Below are positions 28,445 to 36,539 of a DNA stretch of 64,000 nucleotides, in pieces. The stretch comes from Rhizobiales bacterium IMCC20636. Its GTDB lineage: Bacteria > Pseudomonadota > Alphaproteobacteria > Rhizobiales > GCA-2746425. The notes beneath the pieces are model-generated. The model was given only the letters and a program-made list of their open reading frames with translations, was not told the origin of the DNA and did not search any database. Each line of letters starts with the position of its first letter. Position 1 is the stretch's first letter. Position numbers and translations under genes: made by a program. The DNA lies in NCBI GenBank assembly GCA_016865015.1, contig CP018226.1:2325001-2389000 (forward strand), written 5' to 3'.

Positions 28445-30619
28445 ATGTATCAGACGTCCAAATTTGCATCGCTCGCGGCATTGCTGGTGGCATTGTCGTC
28501 CACCACAGCAATGGCAGACATGATGTTCAACCGGATTTCAAGCTTTCCGGTGAACGAGAATATTCCATCCGCTAAGGATCAAAACACTGAATCATCTGCA
28601 GAAATAATTTCTGCAACGGATGATGGCACTCTGCTGATCTATACCGACAGCCCTATGGGCGGTGTTGGTATGGTGGATATTTCCAATCCAACTCAGCCGA
28701 AACCAGCTGGTTTTCTGAGTTTGCATGGAGAACCGACCTCAGTATCGGTTGTCGGAAAATATGCCCTGATTGGCGTCAATACATCGCAGAGTTACACCGC
28801 GCCAAGCGGGAATCTCTCGGTGGTAAATATTGAGACCAAATCTATTGAAACGGCCTGCGAGCTTGGCGGGCAGCCTGATTCAATTGCAATTTCGCCGGAC
28901 AAGTCACTGGTGGCTGTGGCCATCGAAAACGAGCGTGATGAAGATCTCAATGATGGTGTCATTCCGCAGCTTCCAGCTGGGAATGTGACTGTATTTTCAC
29001 TCAAGGACGACCTGCCCATTTGCGACAGCAAGAAAGTTGTTGATCTGTCCGGTCTTGCAGATATCGCAGGCAGTGATCCTGAGCCGGAATTTGTTGATTT
29101 CAATGCGCTCAACGAAATTGTTGTTACCCTTCAGGAAAACAACCACCTCGCGGTCATTGATGGCATAACGGGCACTGTGAAATCGCATTTCTCTGCCGGA
29201 AGCGTTGATCTTGAAAACGTCGATATTGATGAAGAAGGTGCGCTGACATTTGACGGAAAACTGGATACGGTTCCACGGGAGCCAGATGCAGTTCAATGGC
29301 TGGACACTGATCGTTTCGTGATCGCCAATGAAGGGGATTATAAAGGTGGATCTCGCGGCTTCACGATTTTCAGCAAGTCGGGCGAGGTGCTCTATGATTC
29401 TGGTCTTGATTTTGAATATCGCGTTGCGATGGCTGGGCACTATCCCGAAAAACGGTCTGGCAACAAGGGTGCTGAGCCGGAGGGACTGGAAGTGGCGACC
29501 TTCAATGGCGAGACTTTCATCTTTGTTCTGTCTGAGCGTGGTTCTGTGATTGGTGTTTATCGTGACACGGGCGCCACACCTGAATTTGTTCAACTGCTGC
29601 CAACCGGTCTTGCTCCTGAAGGTGCCATTGCTCTGCCTGGACGCAATCTGCTGGCGGTTGCCAATGAAGCGGACCTGATTGAAGATGGTGGGGTGCGCTC
29701 TCACGTAACTCTGTACCAATTGGCAGACCAGTCATCTGCCTATCCAATGATCCAGTCCGTCATGAAGGATGGGCGTCCAATTGGTTGGGGTGCATTGTCG
29801 GGCTTGACGGCCGACCCATCAATTCCGGGTAAACTCTATGCTGTAAATGACAGTTTCTATGCGATGCAGCCAACGATCTTCACAATAGATGCCACACAAC
29901 AGCCTGCGACAATCACAGCCGCAACGCCAGTCACGCGCAATGGTGCTCCAGCTCAGCTGATGGACCAGGAAGGTATTACAGTTGATGGAGAAGGTGGCTT
30001 CTGGCTGGCCTCCGAAGGTCGCACTGATCGCATGATCCCGCATGGGCTTTATCATGTGAACGCATCCGGCGAAATCAAGCAGCAGATTGCCTTTCCATCC
30101 GAGTTGCTTCACGTTGAAAAGCGCTTTGGTTCGGAAGGTGTTGCCATGAACGGCACGACTTTGTGGATCGCCATTCAGCGCGAATGGAAGGATGATTCAG
30201 CCAATCAGGTGAAACTGGTTTCCTACGATACAGAGTCGAAGGAATGGGGCGCTGTGCTCTATCCGACGGAAAAGGCTGACAAGGGTTGGACCGGTCTTTC
30301 CGAGATCACGATTCACGGTGACTACGCCTATATTGTCGAGCGTGACAATCAGATTGGGGCAAATGCCAAACTCAAGAGGCTTTATCGCGTAGCTCTGTCA
30401 GAGATGAAACCTGCCAAACTGGGCGGTAAACTGTCGATCGTCAGCAAGGAACTGGTGCGTGATTTCCTGCCGGACCTGAAAGCCACTGGCGGCTACGTGG
30501 TGGATAAGATTGAAGGATTTACAATCGATGCCGATGGTGTTGGCTTTGCTGTGACCGATAATGACGGCACTGACGACAGCAACGGTGAGACATTGTTCTT
30601 CTCAACCGGAAAAATGTAG
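28445..30619 (+). CDS. Secreted protein with LVIVD-like propeller and phytase-like esterase domain
   Basis: 724 residues from the ATG at 28445, which gives a clean signal peptide ending STTAMA. An upstream frame start at 28397 would bury the signal and is rejected. Residues ~30-420 carry repeated beta-propeller motifs (VDISNPTQPKPAGFLSL, LSVVNIETKSIETACELG, AVQWLDTDRFVIANEGDYKGG). Residues ~430-720 match the esterase-like phytase domain (LSGLTADPSIPGKLYAVNDS, DQEGITVDGEGGFWLASEGR, SEGVAMNGTTLW). Acidic Asp/Glu residues suggest calcium binding. A role in releasing phosphate from organic phosphates is the family assignment; no PhoB box or phosphate gene is seen nearby. A strong bidirectional terminator follows. 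Confidence 0.82.
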   Translation: MYQTSKFASLAALLVALSSTTAMADMMFNRISSFPVNENIPSAKDQNTESSAEIISATDDGTLLIYTDSPMGGVGMVDISNPTQPKPAGFLSLHGEPTSVSVVGKYALIGVNTSQSYTAPSGNLSVVNIETKSIETACELGGQPDSIAISPDKSLVAVAIENERDEDLNDGVIPQLPAGNVTVFSLKDDLPICDSKKVVDLSGLADIAGSDPEPEFVDFNALNEIVVTLQENNHLAVIDGITGTVKSHFSAGSVDLENVDIDEEGALTFDGKLDTVPREPDAVQWLDTDRFVIANEGDYKGGSRGFTIFSKSGEVLYDSGLDFEYRVAMAGHYPEKRSGNKGAEPEGLEVATFNGETFIFVLSERGSVIGVYRDTGATPEFVQLLPTGLAPEGAIALPGRNLLAVANEADLIEDGGVRSHVTLYQLADQSSAYPMIQSVMKDGRPIGWGALSGLTADPSIPGKLYAVNDSFYAMQPTIFTIDATQQPATITAATPVTRNGAPAQLMDQEGITVDGEGGFWLASEGRTDRMIPHGLYHVNASGEIKQQIAFPSELLHVEKRFGSEGVAMNGTTLWIAIQREWKDDSANQVKLVSYDTESKEWGAVLYPTEKADKGWTGLSEITIHGDYAYIVERDNQIGANAKLKRLYRVALSEMKPAKLGGKLSIVSKELVRDFLPDLKATGGYVVDKIEGFTIDADGVGFAVTDNDGTDDSNGETLFFSTGKM

Positions 30620-30652
30620 GCTGGACAATTTAGCCTAGACGTCTGGAATCAG

Positions 30653-30687
30653 AAAAGGCCCAAACATTGAAATGTTTTGGGCCTTTT
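30653..30687. terminator. Bidirectional terminator between the phytase-like gene and the DUF1127 gene
   Basis: AAAAGGCCCAAACATT and AATGTTTTGGGCCTTTT pair with a single bulged T around a very short loop. A-runs on one side and T-runs on the other let it work in both directions for the two convergent genes. Confidence 0.85.
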
Positions 30688-30713
30688 CAATTGTTAGCAG
30701 AACGCGGGGTTGA

Positions 30714-30869
30714 TCAGCCACGGCTGGAACTACGTGCAATGCTTTCGATGTCGTATGGAGCAATACCAAGATCGTCGAGTTCACGACGGGACAGGCGGGA
30801 CAATTCGCCAACAGTTTTGCGGTACTGGCGCCAGTTGCGGTATGATTCAGTGAAAGAAGAAAATTGCAT
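30714..30869 (-). CDS. DUF1127 small protein (51 residues)
   Basis: A short frame starting ATG at 30869 with GGAG about 7 bases upstream. The peptide contains YRNWRQYRKTVGELSRLSRRELDDLGI, the signature of the DUF1127 (YjiS-like) family of small Arg-rich proteins. In alphaproteobacteria, members have been linked to RNA turnover and to phosphate and carbon metabolism. Ends with IARSSSRG. Convergent with the phytase-like gene across a shared terminator. Confidence 0.9.
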   Translation of the reverse strand: MQFSSFTESYRNWRQYRKTVGELSRLSRRELDDLGIAPYDIESIARSSSRG

Positions 30870-31232
30870 TTTAGTCTCCGGTTTGGTTTTTTGTGTTCAG
30901 GGTTTGATTTGTTTCCCTTGTGATCTCTATCTAGTGTGCGTTGCAGCATTTGTGGAGTGACAAAACGGAATGTCTGTCCTGCAAAAAACGCAGGTCTGGA
31001 ATAAAAATTGATTAAGAATCAGCGTGTTGACCTAAGGTCAAGTGCGGTGTTCAGAGTGGGAATGAAGCAAGCCTCACGGGGCAGGGAGGCTCAGCGATAG
31101 CTATGCCTGGAAAAGGGAGTCCAGAGCAAATTTCAACAATTCCATCCTGTCAAAACTTGCTGTGAAAACTCCCGCGCCTGATGACGCGGAACAGACAATT
31201 CCGCTGTCGTCTCAGATAATTAGCGTCGTGTA
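30870..31232. other. Intergenic region upstream of DUF1127 and downstream of uvrA
   Basis: 363 bases without a gene that I can support. It must hold the DUF1127 promoter. A perfect inverted repeat TTGACC-TAA-GGTCAA lies at 31027-31041, about 160 bases before the start codon. A 6-base inverted repeat GCGGAA/TTCCGC at 31186-31204, just past the uvrA stop codon, could be a weak terminator, but no T-run follows it. Confidence 0.45.
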
Positions 31233-34193
31233 TTACTCGGCGGCCTGCATGGCTTTGTCTTTTGCCGGTTTGCCATTCGAATTATCCTGAGGCCGTCGTT
31301 CCAAAAGGCCTTTCAGGAATTTTCCGGTGTAAGAGCGTTCTTCCAGAATGATTTGCTCGGGAGTGCCCTCTGCCACGATCTCGCCGCCACCATCGCCGCC
31401 TTCCGGACCGATATCGATCACCCAGTCGGCGGTCTTGATCACTTCCAGATTGTGTTCGATCACAGCAACCGAATTTCCCTGATCCACAAGTTCATGGAGC
31501 ACTTCCAGCAATTTGGCGACATCATGAAAATGCAGTCCGGTGGTTGGCTCATCCAGAATATAAAGCGTCCGGCCGGTTGAGCGTTTTGACAGCTCTTTGG
31601 CAAGTTTCACGCGCTGCGCTTCGCCGCCGGACAATGTCGTTGCCTGCTGGCCAACCTTGACGTAACCCAACCCGACCCGTTGCAGAGTGAGCATTTTGTC
31701 CCGGACAGCGGGAACAGCAGTGAAGAAATCTGCGGCTTCATCAACGGTCATGTCCAACACGTCCGAGATCGACTTGCCCTTGAACTGAACTTCCAGAGTC
31801 TCGCGGTTGTAGCGTTTTCCCTTGCACACATCGCAGGTGACATAGACGTCTGGCAGAAAGTGCATCTCGATTTTGATGAGACCATCGCCCTGACAGGCTT
31901 CGCAGCGTCCACCCTTCACGTTGAAGGAGAATCTGCCCGGGGCATAACCTCTGATTTTGGCTTCCGGCAGACCCGAAAACCATTCACGGATCGGCGTAAA
32001 TGCGCCGGTGTAGGTTGCCGGGTTGGAGCGCGGCGTACGGCCAATCGGCGACTGGTCGATATCGATGACCTTATCGAGGTGTTCCAGTCCGGTAATGGCT
32101 TTGTGCGGTGAGGGCAGGGCTTTCGCACCATTCAGATGTCTGGCGACAGCGCGATATAATGTGTCGAGCAACAATGTGGACTTGCCACCACCCGAGACGC
32201 CGGTGATGCAACAAAATGTGCCAAGCGGAATCGATGTGGTAATATCTTTCAGATTGTTGCCTGTTGCGCCCTTGACTGTAATCTTTCGGCTTTTGGTGAC
32301 TTTGCGCCGGGTCTTCGGGAGTGGAATGGAGCGCCGTCCGGACAAATATTGGCCGGTCAGGGACTTCTCGCATTTCATGACATCTTCCGGTGTTCCGGCC
32401 ACCACGATTTCTCCGCCGTGGATGCCGGCCATCGGCCCAACATCCACCACATGATCGGCCGTCAGAATGGCGTCCTCATCATGCTCCACAACAATGACGG
32501 TATTTCCCAGATCACGCAGATGTCGAAGTGTTGTCAGAAGCCGGTCATTGTCACGTTGATGCAGGCCGATGGACGGCTCGTCCAGGACATAGAGCACGCC
32601 TGTCAGACCGGAACCGATTTGGGACGCAAGCCGAATGCGCTGGCTTTCGCCACCCGACAGAGTTCCGGAATTCCGCGACAGGGTCAGATATTCCAGCCCG
32701 ACATCATTGAGAAAGGCCAACCGCTCACGGATTTCTTTCAAAATACGTCCGGCAATCTCGTTCTGCTTATCTGTCAGATCCGCAGGGAGCGTCTCAAACC
32801 AGCCCAACGCGTTGCGGATTGACAATTCGGTAATCTGGGCTATGTGTTTTCCGGAAATCTTGACAGCCAAAGCTTCCGGTTTCAGCCGATAACCATCGCA
32901 AGCCTGGCACGGTGCGGAGGACATGTATTTTTCGATTTCTTCGCGTGACCACGAGGAATCCGTTTCCCGCCAACGGCGCTCCAGATTGGGAATCACCCCC
33001 TCAAACGCTTTTTTCGTTTTGTAGGAGCGCAGACCGTCATCATAGGTGAATGTGATCTCTTTCTTTCCGGTGCCAAACAAAACGGCGGTCTGGGCTTCGG
33101 CCGACAATTTTGACCATTTGTCTCTCAGACTGAAACCATAAATCTTGCCCACGGCGGCGAGCGTCTGTTGGTAATAGGGCGATGTCGAGCGCGACCAGGG
33201 GGCAACGGCGCCTTTGGCAATGGTAAGCTCAGCATCAGGGATGACCATCTCTTCACTGACGCGTTTTTCCGAGCCCAAACCGTCACAGGTCGGACAGGCT
33301 CCAAATGGATTGTTGAATGAAAACAGGCGCGGCTCGATTTCTGCGATCGTGAAACCGGATACAGGGCAGGCAAACTTTTCTGAGAAAATCAGGCGATCAG
33401 GCGCATCTGCGCCTTCAGCCTTGTCAGCATATTCGGCAACGGCGATGCCATCTGCCAGTCCCAGAGCGGTTGCAAGCGAATCTGCCAACCGCGCCCCTAT
33501 GTCTGATCGAACCACGATCCGGTCTACGACCACATCAATGTCGTGCTTGTACTTCTTGTCCAGGACCGGCGCATCGGCAATTTCATAATAGGTGCCGTCA
33601 ATCTTGATCCGCAGAAACCCTTTCTTCTGCAGTTCAGCCAGTTCCTTGCGGTATTCACCCTTGCGACCGCGCACAATGGGGGCCAGCAGAAACAGTCGCG
33701 TGCCGTCAGGCAGCGTCATAATACGATCTACCATTTGTGAAATGGTCTGGCTTTCAATCGGCAAGCCGGTTGCAGGCGAATAGGGGATGCCAACCCTGGC
33801 GAACAGAAGCCGCATGTAATCATATATTTCGGTAACTGTTCCCACAGTTGAGCGCGGATTGCGCGATGTGGTTTTCTGTTCGATTGAAATGGCAGGTGAC
33901 AGGCCATCAATCTGGTCAACATCCGGTTTTTGCATCATTTCTAGGAATTGACGGGCATAGGCGGACAGCGATTCAACATAGCGTCGCTGACCTTCTGCAT
34001 AGATGGTGTCAAACGCGAGTGACGACTTTCCGGAGCCCGACAGACCCGTCATGACGATGAGCTTATCCCGGGGCAGATCGATGTCGACGCCTTTCAGATT
34101 ATGCTCGCGAGCACCACGAACTGATATCATGGGGACGAGATTTTTGGCGGATTTGGGCTGATTGCGCGTTCCAGAAGATGATTTGCTGGGCAT
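31233..34193 (-). CDS. uvrA: Excinuclease ABC subunit A
   Basis: 986 residues. UvrA is the damage-recognition ATPase of nucleotide excision repair, with two ABC modules. Seen: [21 protein letters not shown], first P-loop [25 protein letters not shown], second P-loop GVSGGGKST and [15 protein letters not shown], with the second zinc module (CEAC and CDVC) intact. In the first zinc module the first pair reads CPVS instead of CPxC, while the second pair CPTC is kept. The N-terminus has a ~20-residue basic leader; an internal Met ([10 protein letters not shown]) is an alternative start. The distant LexA box in the region shared with ssb suggests SOS control. Confidence 0.96.
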   Translation of the reverse strand: MPSKSSSGTRNQPKSAKNLVPMISVRGAREHNLKGVDIDLPRDKLIVMTGLSGSGKSSLAFDTIYAEGQRRYVESLSAYARQFLEMMQKPDVDQIDGLSPAISIEQKTTSRNPRSTVGTVTEIYDYMRLLFARVGIPYSPATGLPIESQTISQMVDRIMTLPDGTRLFLLAPIVRGRKGEYRKELAELQKKGFLRIKIDGTYYEIADAPVLDKKYKHDIDVVVDRIVVRSDIGARLADSLATALGLADGIAVAEYADKAEGADAPDRLIFSEKFACPVSGFTIAEIEPRLFSFNNPFGACPTCDGLGSEKRVSEEMVIPDAELTIAKGAVAPWSRSTSPYYQQTLAAVGKIYGFSLRDKWSKLSAEAQTAVLFGTGKKEITFTYDDGLRSYKTKKAFEGVIPNLERRWRETDSSWSREEIEKYMSSAPCQACDGYRLKPEALAVKISGKHIAQITELSIRNALGWFETLPADLTDKQNEIAGRILKEIRERLAFLNDVGLEYLTLSRNSGTLSGGESQRIRLASQIGSGLTGVLYVLDEPSIGLHQRDNDRLLTTLRHLRDLGNTVIVVEHDEDAILTADHVVDVGPMAGIHGGEIVVAGTPEDVMKCEKSLTGQYLSGRRSIPLPKTRRKVTKSRKITVKGATGNNLKDITTSIPLGTFCCITGVSGGGKSTLLLDTLYRAVARHLNGAKALPSPHKAITGLEHLDKVIDIDQSPIGRTPRSNPATYTGAFTPIREWFSGLPEAKIRGYAPGRFSFNVKGGRCEACQGDGLIKIEMHFLPDVYVTCDVCKGKRYNRETLEVQFKGKSISDVLDMTVDEAADFFTAVPAVRDKMLTLQRVGLGYVKVGQQATTLSGGEAQRVKLAKELSKRSTGRTLYILDEPTTGLHFHDVAKLLEVLHELVDQGNSVAVIEHNLEVIKTADWVIDIGPEGGDGGGEIVAEGTPEQIILEERSYTGKFLKGLLERRPQDNSNGKPAKDKAMQAAE

Positions 34194-34306
34194 AAAGATT
34201 ACTTGACCGTCTGAACTGGGAAAAACTGGTTTAACTGAAAACTATTCAACTGGCTGATTGGTTCAAGTTTTCAAGGCAAAAGCTGAGATCTCGGATTTGC
34301 CAATTT

Positions 34307-34412
34307 TCCGATTTAGAAGTGTTTCGAATTGATCGTGTTCCGATTTGGCACTTTCTCGATTTGGCACTTTAATGGCACTAATCAAGCCCCCAATGGCACT
34401 AATCGAGCCTAG
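34307..34412. repeat. Short tandem repeats upstream of uvrA
   Basis: Four degenerate 16-base units in direct tandem (34307, 34323, 34339, 34355); the last two share CGATTTGGCACTTT exactly. They are followed by two 21-base units (34371 and 34392) that both begin AATGGCACTAATC. GGCACT recurs four times. The arrangement looks like iterons or a regulatory array 115-220 bases from the uvrA start. Confidence 0.7.
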
Positions 34413-34484
34413 GACCCACTAATATGCCGGAATCAACAGGCATCTTGCATTTTATCCAAGGCTAATGCATGTTCACCTCAATTG

Positions 34485-34499
34485 GAACATAAAAAGAAC
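34485..34499. promoter_or_regulatory. LexA-binding site (SOS box, alphaproteobacterial type)
   Basis: GAACATAAAAAGAAC, i.e. GAAC-N7-GAAC, or GTTC-N7-GTTC on the other strand, which is exactly the alphaproteobacterial LexA consensus. It lies between uvrA and ssb, both SOS genes in many bacteria, but 290 and 243 bases from their start codons, so long leaders or an upstream position would be needed. Confidence 0.8.
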
Positions 34500-34741
34500 A
34501 AAACTCGAAATCCACCTATGGAAGTCATGTATCGAGGCCATTTTGGACCTGTCTATCAACAGCAGGTGTGGAAAACTGTCAGTAGCGTGTTTTTAAAGCA
34601 GGCTGTGACGGGGCGAAGCGAATGATATGTGTTAATTACCACGGGAATGATTGTACCAGATGCCTCGCATGAGGCTTGGACAATTGACTTTTACCAACGG
34701 AGCCAGTGCTTGCTGGCTGAAATTTACGTCAGGAGTATGCC

Positions 34742-35281
34742 ATGGCTGGCAGTGTCAACAAAGTAATATTGGTGGGAAATCTTGGGGCCGACCCGGAGAT
34801 TCGTCGTTTGAACTCCGGCGATCCCGTGGTCAATCTGCGGATCGCCACCAGTGAATCCTGGCGCGACAAGAATTCTGGCGAGCGCAAAGAGAAAACCGAA
34901 TGGCATCAGGTTGTTATTTTCAATGATAATCTGGCGAAAGTTGCTGAGAACTATCTGAAGAAGGGTGCCAAGGTTTATATTGAGGGCCAGCTTCAGACAC
35001 GGCAATGGGAAGACCAGTCGGGCCAGAAACGCTATACGACCGAAATCGTGCTGCAACGTTATCGCGGCGAGTTGCAGATGCTAGATGCTCGTGGTCAGGG
35101 TGGCCAGGATTCCGCCGGTGGCGGTGGTGGTTACGAGCGCGGTGCTGTCAGCAATCGGGGTGGTGACAACCAATCAGGTGGCAATCAGGGCGGTGGCAAT
35201 AATTTTGGTCAATCCGATCCCATGCAAAGAGGCGGCGGAAGCAGTTTCGCCGATGATATGGATGATGAAATTCCATTCTAG
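34742..35281 (+). CDS. ssb: Single-stranded DNA-binding protein
   Basis: 179 residues. An OB-fold at about 1-110 ([59 protein letters not shown]), then a Gly/Gln/Asn-rich linker and the acidic tip DDEIPF that recruits replication and repair partners. Binds single-stranded DNA as a tetramer. AGGAG lies about 8 bases before the ATG. The ATG of the next gene lies inside its last codons. Confidence 0.97.
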   Translation: MAGSVNKVILVGNLGADPEIRRLNSGDPVVNLRIATSESWRDKNSGERKEKTEWHQVVIFNDNLAKVAENYLKKGAKVYIEGQLQTRQWEDQSGQKRYTTEIVLQRYRGELQMLDARGQGGQDSAGGGGGYERGAVSNRGGDNQSGGNQGGGNNFGQSDPMQRGGGSSFADDMDDEIPF

Positions 35282-35663
35282 GAGTTTGAAAATTTTTGCT
35301 TTCCTGGCGGTAGTCGCGCTGTGCCTGGTCATGGTGCCAGATGCTGCTGTGGCCGGGGAAGCGGATGTGGTGAATGCCACAGCGACCCGCATCAGCGGCG
35401 ATACATGGCGGATTGAAGCAACCGTTCGCCATGCGGATGAAGGCTGGGATCATTATGCCAATGCCTTTGAAGTGCTTGACCCACAGGGTCAGGTGCTTGG
35501 GGTGCGTGAATTGCTGCATCCCCATGTCAATGAACAGCCATTCACGCGGTCTCTTGGAAGTGTCTCCATTGTGTCGGGGACGGAGTTCATTGTGGTTCGC
35601 GCCAGAGATTCAGTCCATGAATATGGTGGTGCAGAATTTCGCATCGAATTGCCCGCTCAATAG
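35265..35663 (+). CDS. Small periplasmic protein of unknown function, coupled to ssb
   Basis: 132 residues from the ATG at 35265, giving a signal peptide ([30 protein letters not shown], cleavage after AVA). A TTG at 35286 is possible but lies one base after a GGAG and seems too close. The mature part, about 95 residues, has conserved-looking segments [37 protein letters not shown] and [11 protein letters not shown], rich in His and suggestive of a small beta-sandwich. Similar proteins occur in other alphaproteobacteria, but I know of no function. Overlaps ssb by 17 bases. Confidence 0.72.
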   Translation: MKFHSRSLKIFAFLAVVALCLVMVPDAAVAGEADVVNATATRISGDTWRIEATVRHADEGWDHYANAFEVLDPQGQVLGVRELLHPHVNEQPFTRSLGSVSIVSGTEFIVVRARDSVHEYGGAEFRIELPAQ

Positions 35664-35676
35664 CGAGACTTGAGAT

Positions 35677-36312
35677 TCAAGCCGCTGGAGTGGCCATAAA
35701 AGCGACAATGCCGTCGGCAACGAATTGAACCGACAATGCCGCCAAAATCACGCCCAGCAGCCGTGTGAGCACCATGCGGCCGGTGTCTCCCAAGATACGT
35801 TCCAGCCGCTCGGCAAGCACGAAGACGATCATGCAGAACATCATCAAGACGATGATAACGCCAATCAGGGCGCTGCGCTCCAGTGGTGATGACATTTCCG
35901 TGGACAAAAGCACCGTTGCCGAGATGGCGCCTGGTCCCGCGATCAGCGGAATGGCCAGTGGGAAGACCGCAATGTGTTTTGCTTCATCATGGCTGACAAC
36001 CCGTTCGGCCGTCTCCTGTTTCCGCTCCTGACGTTTCTCGTAGACCATTTCGAAGGCCAACCAGAACAACAACAGGCCCCCGGCGATGCGAAAGGCCGGC
36101 ATGGTAATGCCGAAGAGGTCGAGAATGGTCATTCCCGCCAGTGCAAACATCACCAGAAGGCCCGTGCTGATCAGGATGCTCCTCAGAGCAATATGTCTGC
36201 GCGTCACACGGTCCATGCCAGCTGTGAGCGCCAGAAACAGTGGGGCCAGTCCAATCGGATCAATGGTCACCAGCAGTGTCACAGACGCATTTATGAGCGT
36301 ATCAAATTCCAT
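35677..36312 (-). CDS. MarC family integral membrane protein
   Basis: 211 residues with six predicted membrane helices. The family signature TIDPIGLAPLFLALTAGM near the N-terminus and FPLAIPLIAGPGAISATVLL in the middle are clear. MarC-family (UPF0056) proteins were once linked to antibiotic resistance but their transport role is unresolved. It converges with the ssb-linked gene 13 bases away and is transcribed away from gyrA. Confidence 0.9.
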   Translation of the reverse strand: MEFDTLINASVTLLVTIDPIGLAPLFLALTAGMDRVTRRHIALRSILISTGLLVMFALAGMTILDLFGITMPAFRIAGGLLLFWLAFEMVYEKRQERKQETAERVVSHDEAKHIAVFPLAIPLIAGPGAISATVLLSTEMSSPLERSALIGVIIVLMMFCMIVFVLAERLERILGDTGRMVLTRLLGVILAALSVQFVADGIVAFMATPAA

Positions 36313-36467
36313 GGCAACAAGCCGTGCAGTGATGGATCATGGGTGTCAAGGCGCAAATTCCGCGCGCAGATGCGTATGAAAAAACAAGGTCCGTGGAAAA
36401 TTTGCCGAAAATATCTGTAACCATCTGATTTATAGAGGGAATAAGGGGTCTATTTCGCCGCCTTAAA

Positions 36468-36497
36468 TTGGTCTTTGCCGATGTGACGGTCTATAAT
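36468..36497 (+). promoter_or_regulatory. Putative gyrA promoter
   Basis: TTGGTC at 36468-36473 and TATAAT at 36492-36497 separated by 18 bases resemble a sigma-70 promoter; the expected start is near 36504, giving a leader of about 36 bases. Confidence 0.5.
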
Positions 36498-36513
36498 GGG
36501 TCACCTCAAGTCG

Positions 36514-36532
36514 GGGCGACGATTCGTCGCCC
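36514..36532 (+). promoter_or_regulatory. Hairpin in the gyrA leader
   Basis: GGGCGACG-ATT-CGTCGCCC forms an 8-base-pair perfect stem that ends 7 bases before the GTG start. It occupies the place of a ribosome binding site, and no Shine-Dalgarno sequence is seen, so it may restrict or present the start codon. Confidence 0.5.
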
Positions 36533-36539
36533 ATAACCC

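Larger units (their letters stand above)
34194..34741. other. uvrA-ssb divergent intergenic region
   Basis: 548 bases, long for a divergent promoter region and without a gene that I can support. It contains the degenerate 16-base tandem repeats at 34307-34370, two 21-base repeats at 34371-34412, and a LexA box at 34485-34499. Just before the box, GTTC and GAAC (34471-34488) form a second imperfect dyad. The last ~100 bases hold the ssb promoter. Confidence 0.6.
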
